Positions 5,477 through 7,221 of a stretch of 7,221 nt of DNA are shown in pieces. Under the pieces are notes generated by a model. The model had not been told where the DNA came from. It made no database searches and saw only the letters and a list, made by a program, of their open reading frames with translations. The position numbers and the translations under genes were made by a program. Origin of the DNA: Octadecabacter sp. (GTDB lineage: Bacteria; Pseudomonadota; Alphaproteobacteria; Rhodobacterales; Rhodobacteraceae); assembly GCA_003533975.1 (NCBI GenBank), contig DQCL01000127.1, positions 1 through 7,221 on the forward strand, written 5' to 3'. Position 1 is the first letter of the stretch. Every line of letters starts with the position of its first letter.

Positions 5477-5935
5477 ATGCGAAACCTACTGATACTGGCG
5501 GTTCTGGCTTTGGCCGCTTGCCAGCCCACCCCTCCGCCAGCACCAACGATATCAATGACACAAGCTGCAACTCCATCCAGCAGCATGGCGGCACTAATCA
5601 ACCAACAACGGGCTGCAAATGGGCTCGGCCCGATTACAGAAGATGCACGATTGTCCAATGCGTCCCGTCGTCATGCGCAAGATATGGTGGCGAATGATTA
5701 TTTTTCCCATCGGGGGCTCAACGGATCTGATCTATCCTCCCGCGCGCGTGCCGCCGGATACACCTGCGTCGCCGCAGAAAACATTGCTTGGGGTCAACGT
5801 ACCGAGGCGGATGTTATGACCGCTTGGATGAATTCACCGGGTCATCGTCGCAATATTTTGCTCAGGGATGCCCAGCAATTCGGCATCGGCCGGTTTGATA
5901 ACCACTGGGTGATGCTGCTTGGGCGAGGGTGCTAG
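5477..5935 (+). CDS. Small CAP/SCP-domain lipoprotein
   Basis: This 152-residue exported protein has a short lipoprotein signal peptide (1-14), a hydrophobic stretch and the lipobox LAAC with C15 as the acylated cysteine. A Pro/Thr/Ser-rich linker spans about 17-36. A compact CAP domain of the bacterial YkwD type follows from about 38. Typical elements are INQQRAANGL (41-50), RHAQDM with H66, FSHRG (76-80), ENIAWG with E101, and SPGHRRNIL (120-128) with H123. C97 and C152 could form a disulfide in the periplasm. The family's biochemical role in bacteria is poorly defined; sequestering small hydrophobic ligands or envelope functions have been proposed. AAGGAG (5465-5470) is 6 nt before the ATG. 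It lies 20 bp after the deaminase gene on the same strand, so the two are probably co-transcribed. Its stop overlaps that of the convergent guanine deaminase by 4 bp. Confidence 0.88.
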   Translation: MRNLLILAVLALAACQPTPPPAPTISMTQAATPSSSMAALINQQRAANGLGPITEDARLSNASRRHAQDMVANDYFSHRGLNGSDLSSRARAAGYTCVAAENIAWGQRTEADVMTAWMNSPGHRRNILLRDAQQFGIGRFDNHWVMLLGRGC

Positions 5936-7218
5936 CTGGCACGACCGGCGACATATGTTGTTGAAATAGCCCGATCGTCACCCATCATGATGGTCGGGAA
6001 CAACGCTTCCCAAAGGGTGTCGGCGCGGTTTGATCGCTGTGCAATGGCCGGTGTTGAGGCGAGATCGAGAACCGCGATATCCGCCATTGCGCCAACATTG
6101 AGTGAGCCGATTTCGCCGGACATATGTAAAGCGGAGGCTGAGCCTTCGGTTGCCAGCCACATCAATTGGGCAGGGTGCAAGGCCGTGCCGCGCAACTGGG
6201 ATATTTCATAAGCCGCTGCCATGGTGCGCAACATTGAAAACGACGATCCGCCACCGGTATCGGTGGCCAGACCTGTACGTAGTCCACGTGCCTTCAAGCC
6301 GGCCATGTCAAAAAGACCTGACCCAATGAAGGTGTTTGAGGTTGGACAATGAACAACGGCAGCGTTCACCTCTGCCAGTCTATCAATTTCACGCGCTTCT
6401 AAGTGAATTGCGTGACCGTAAAGTCCACGTTCCCCGAGCAACCCGAATTTTTCATACGTATCAAGGTAGTCGCGGGCATCAGGAAACAGCCCGCGGACCC
6501 ATTCGATTTCATCCAACTGCTCAGACAGATGTGTTTGCATCAAAACGTCCGGATATTCCGCCCAAAGTGCGCCAAGCGCAGCCAACTGTTCGGGCGTGGA
6601 CGTGGGGGAAAACCGCGGCGTAATGGCGTAAGAAATGCGATCCGTTCCATGCCACTGTTCCAGTAACCGTTTGCTGTCATCATAGGCCGATCTTGCATCG
6701 TCTCTCAGCCCGTCAGGTGCATTCCGGTCCATACAGGTCTTGCCACCAACAACAGCCATCCCGCGCGTGCGCGCTGCATCAAAGAACGCTTCAACACTCT
6801 GGGGGTGGATTGTACAAAAGCTGGTGAGGGTCGTCGTCCCGTTCGCCAAAGCCAAATCTAGCGTCCGCCCAGCGATGTCATTTGCATAGGCGCGATCAGC
6901 AAAGCGCATCTCTTCGGGGAACGTATAGGTGTTGAGCCAGTCGATGAGGCGCTTACCCCAAGACGCAATCATCGCCGTTTGCGGATAATGCATGTGTGCA
7001 TCAACAAAGCCCGCTGTAATCAAGTGGTTGCCATGATCCATAACCGCAGCCTGCGGGTTGTCACGGCGAAGATCATCCGCCTCACCTATCGCGGCAATCC
7101 GCCCGTCACGCACCAATACCCCGCCGCGCGCACTGGTCTGCGCAACTGCCTCGGGATCCCCTGCAAAAGGGTCTCCGGAAAAGCGCAAAGTTTGGCCAAT
7201 AAGAAGTTGATCTGTCAT
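5932..7218 (-). CDS. guaD: Guanine deaminase
   Basis: This 428-residue cytoplasmic zinc amidohydrolase converts guanine to xanthine and ammonia, the entry step of guanine catabolism. Metal and catalytic residues are present in order: HMH (H75, H77), QTHLSE (228-233, H230 and E233), GHAIHLE (268-274, H269) and ATDTGGG (318-324, D320). PRFSPTST (201-208), with R202 and F203, is the guanine-contacting segment characteristic of guanine deaminases and separates it from other amidohydrolases. The N-terminus MTDQLLIGQTLRFSGDPF fits the family, and the length is normal. The ATG lies 3 bp from the right window edge, so its ribosome-binding site is not visible. In related genomes such genes often adjoin xanthine dehydrogenase genes, which could lie to the right; this is inferred. 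It converges on the 8-oxoguanine deaminase operon. Confidence 0.93.
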   Translation of the reverse strand: MTDQLLIGQTLRFSGDPFAGDPEAVAQTSARGGVLVRDGRIAAIGEADDLRRDNPQAAVMDHGNHLITAGFVDAHMHYPQTAMIASWGKRLIDWLNTYTFPEEMRFADRAYANDIAGRTLDLALANGTTTLTSFCTIHPQSVEAFFDAARTRGMAVVGGKTCMDRNAPDGLRDDARSAYDDSKRLLEQWHGTDRISYAITPRFSPTSTPEQLAALGALWAEYPDVLMQTHLSEQLDEIEWVRGLFPDARDYLDTYEKFGLLGERGLYGHAIHLEAREIDRLAEVNAAVVHCPTSNTFIGSGLFDMAGLKARGLRTGLATDTGGGSSFSMLRTMAAAYEISQLRGTALHPAQLMWLATEGSASALHMSGEIGSLNVGAMADIAVLDLASTPAIAQRSNRADTLWEALFPTIMMGDDRAISTTYVAGRAS

Positions 7219-7221
7219 ATA

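Overview
The window looks like a chromosomal segment from an alphaproteobacterium, most likely a Rhodobacterales (Roseobacter-group) species. The evidence is moderate-to-high GC, an N-terminus recognisable as a Rhodobacterales Bax-inhibitor-1/YccA protein, a short DUF1127 protein of the alphaproteobacterial type, a PraR/PhrR-like XRE regulator, and an intergenic G/C-rich palindromic repeat of a kind common in that group. No rRNA, tRNA, insertion sequence, phage gene or CRISPR array was seen. Every complete gene has an intact reading frame.

Layout from left to right: (1) 1-68, minus strand, the first 22 codons of a Bax-inhibitor-1/YccA membrane protein that runs off the left edge. (2) 232-447, minus strand, a 71-residue DUF1127 protein followed by a strong hairpin. 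(3) 562-1446, plus strand, a LysR-type regulator divergent from the DUF1127 gene; the shared 114-bp region holds a dyad with T-N11-A geometry. (4) 1443-2399, minus strand, a zinc-free quinone oxidoreductase of the MDR superfamily, convergent with lysR and overlapping it by 4 bp. (5) 2400-2677, a 278-bp divergent control region with two similar 18-bp dyads 33 bp apart. (6) 2678-3046, plus strand, the XRE regulator. (7) 3123-3935, plus strand, an inositol-monophosphatase-family phosphatase best matched to histidinol-phosphatase HisN. (8) 3936-4118, a palindromic repeat followed by a candidate promoter and leader hairpin. (9) 4119-5456 and 5477-5935, plus strand, a probable two-gene operon of an 8-oxoguanine deaminase-like amidohydrolase and a small CAP-domain lipoprotein. 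(10) 5932-7218, minus strand, guanine deaminase, convergent with the operon and again overlapping by 4 bp.

The clearest functional theme is purine base catabolism at the right end. Guanine deaminase gives xanthine and the 8-oxoguanine deaminase-like enzyme would give urate from the oxidised base, so both would feed the xanthine/urate route. The left part looks like regulatory and stress-related genes. HisN, the XRE regulator and the quinone reductase have no obvious pathway link to each other. I see no clear undescribed multi-gene system. The points most worth a second look are the two candidate operator regions, the repeat behind hisN, and the pairing of a CAP lipoprotein with an oxidised-purine deaminase.
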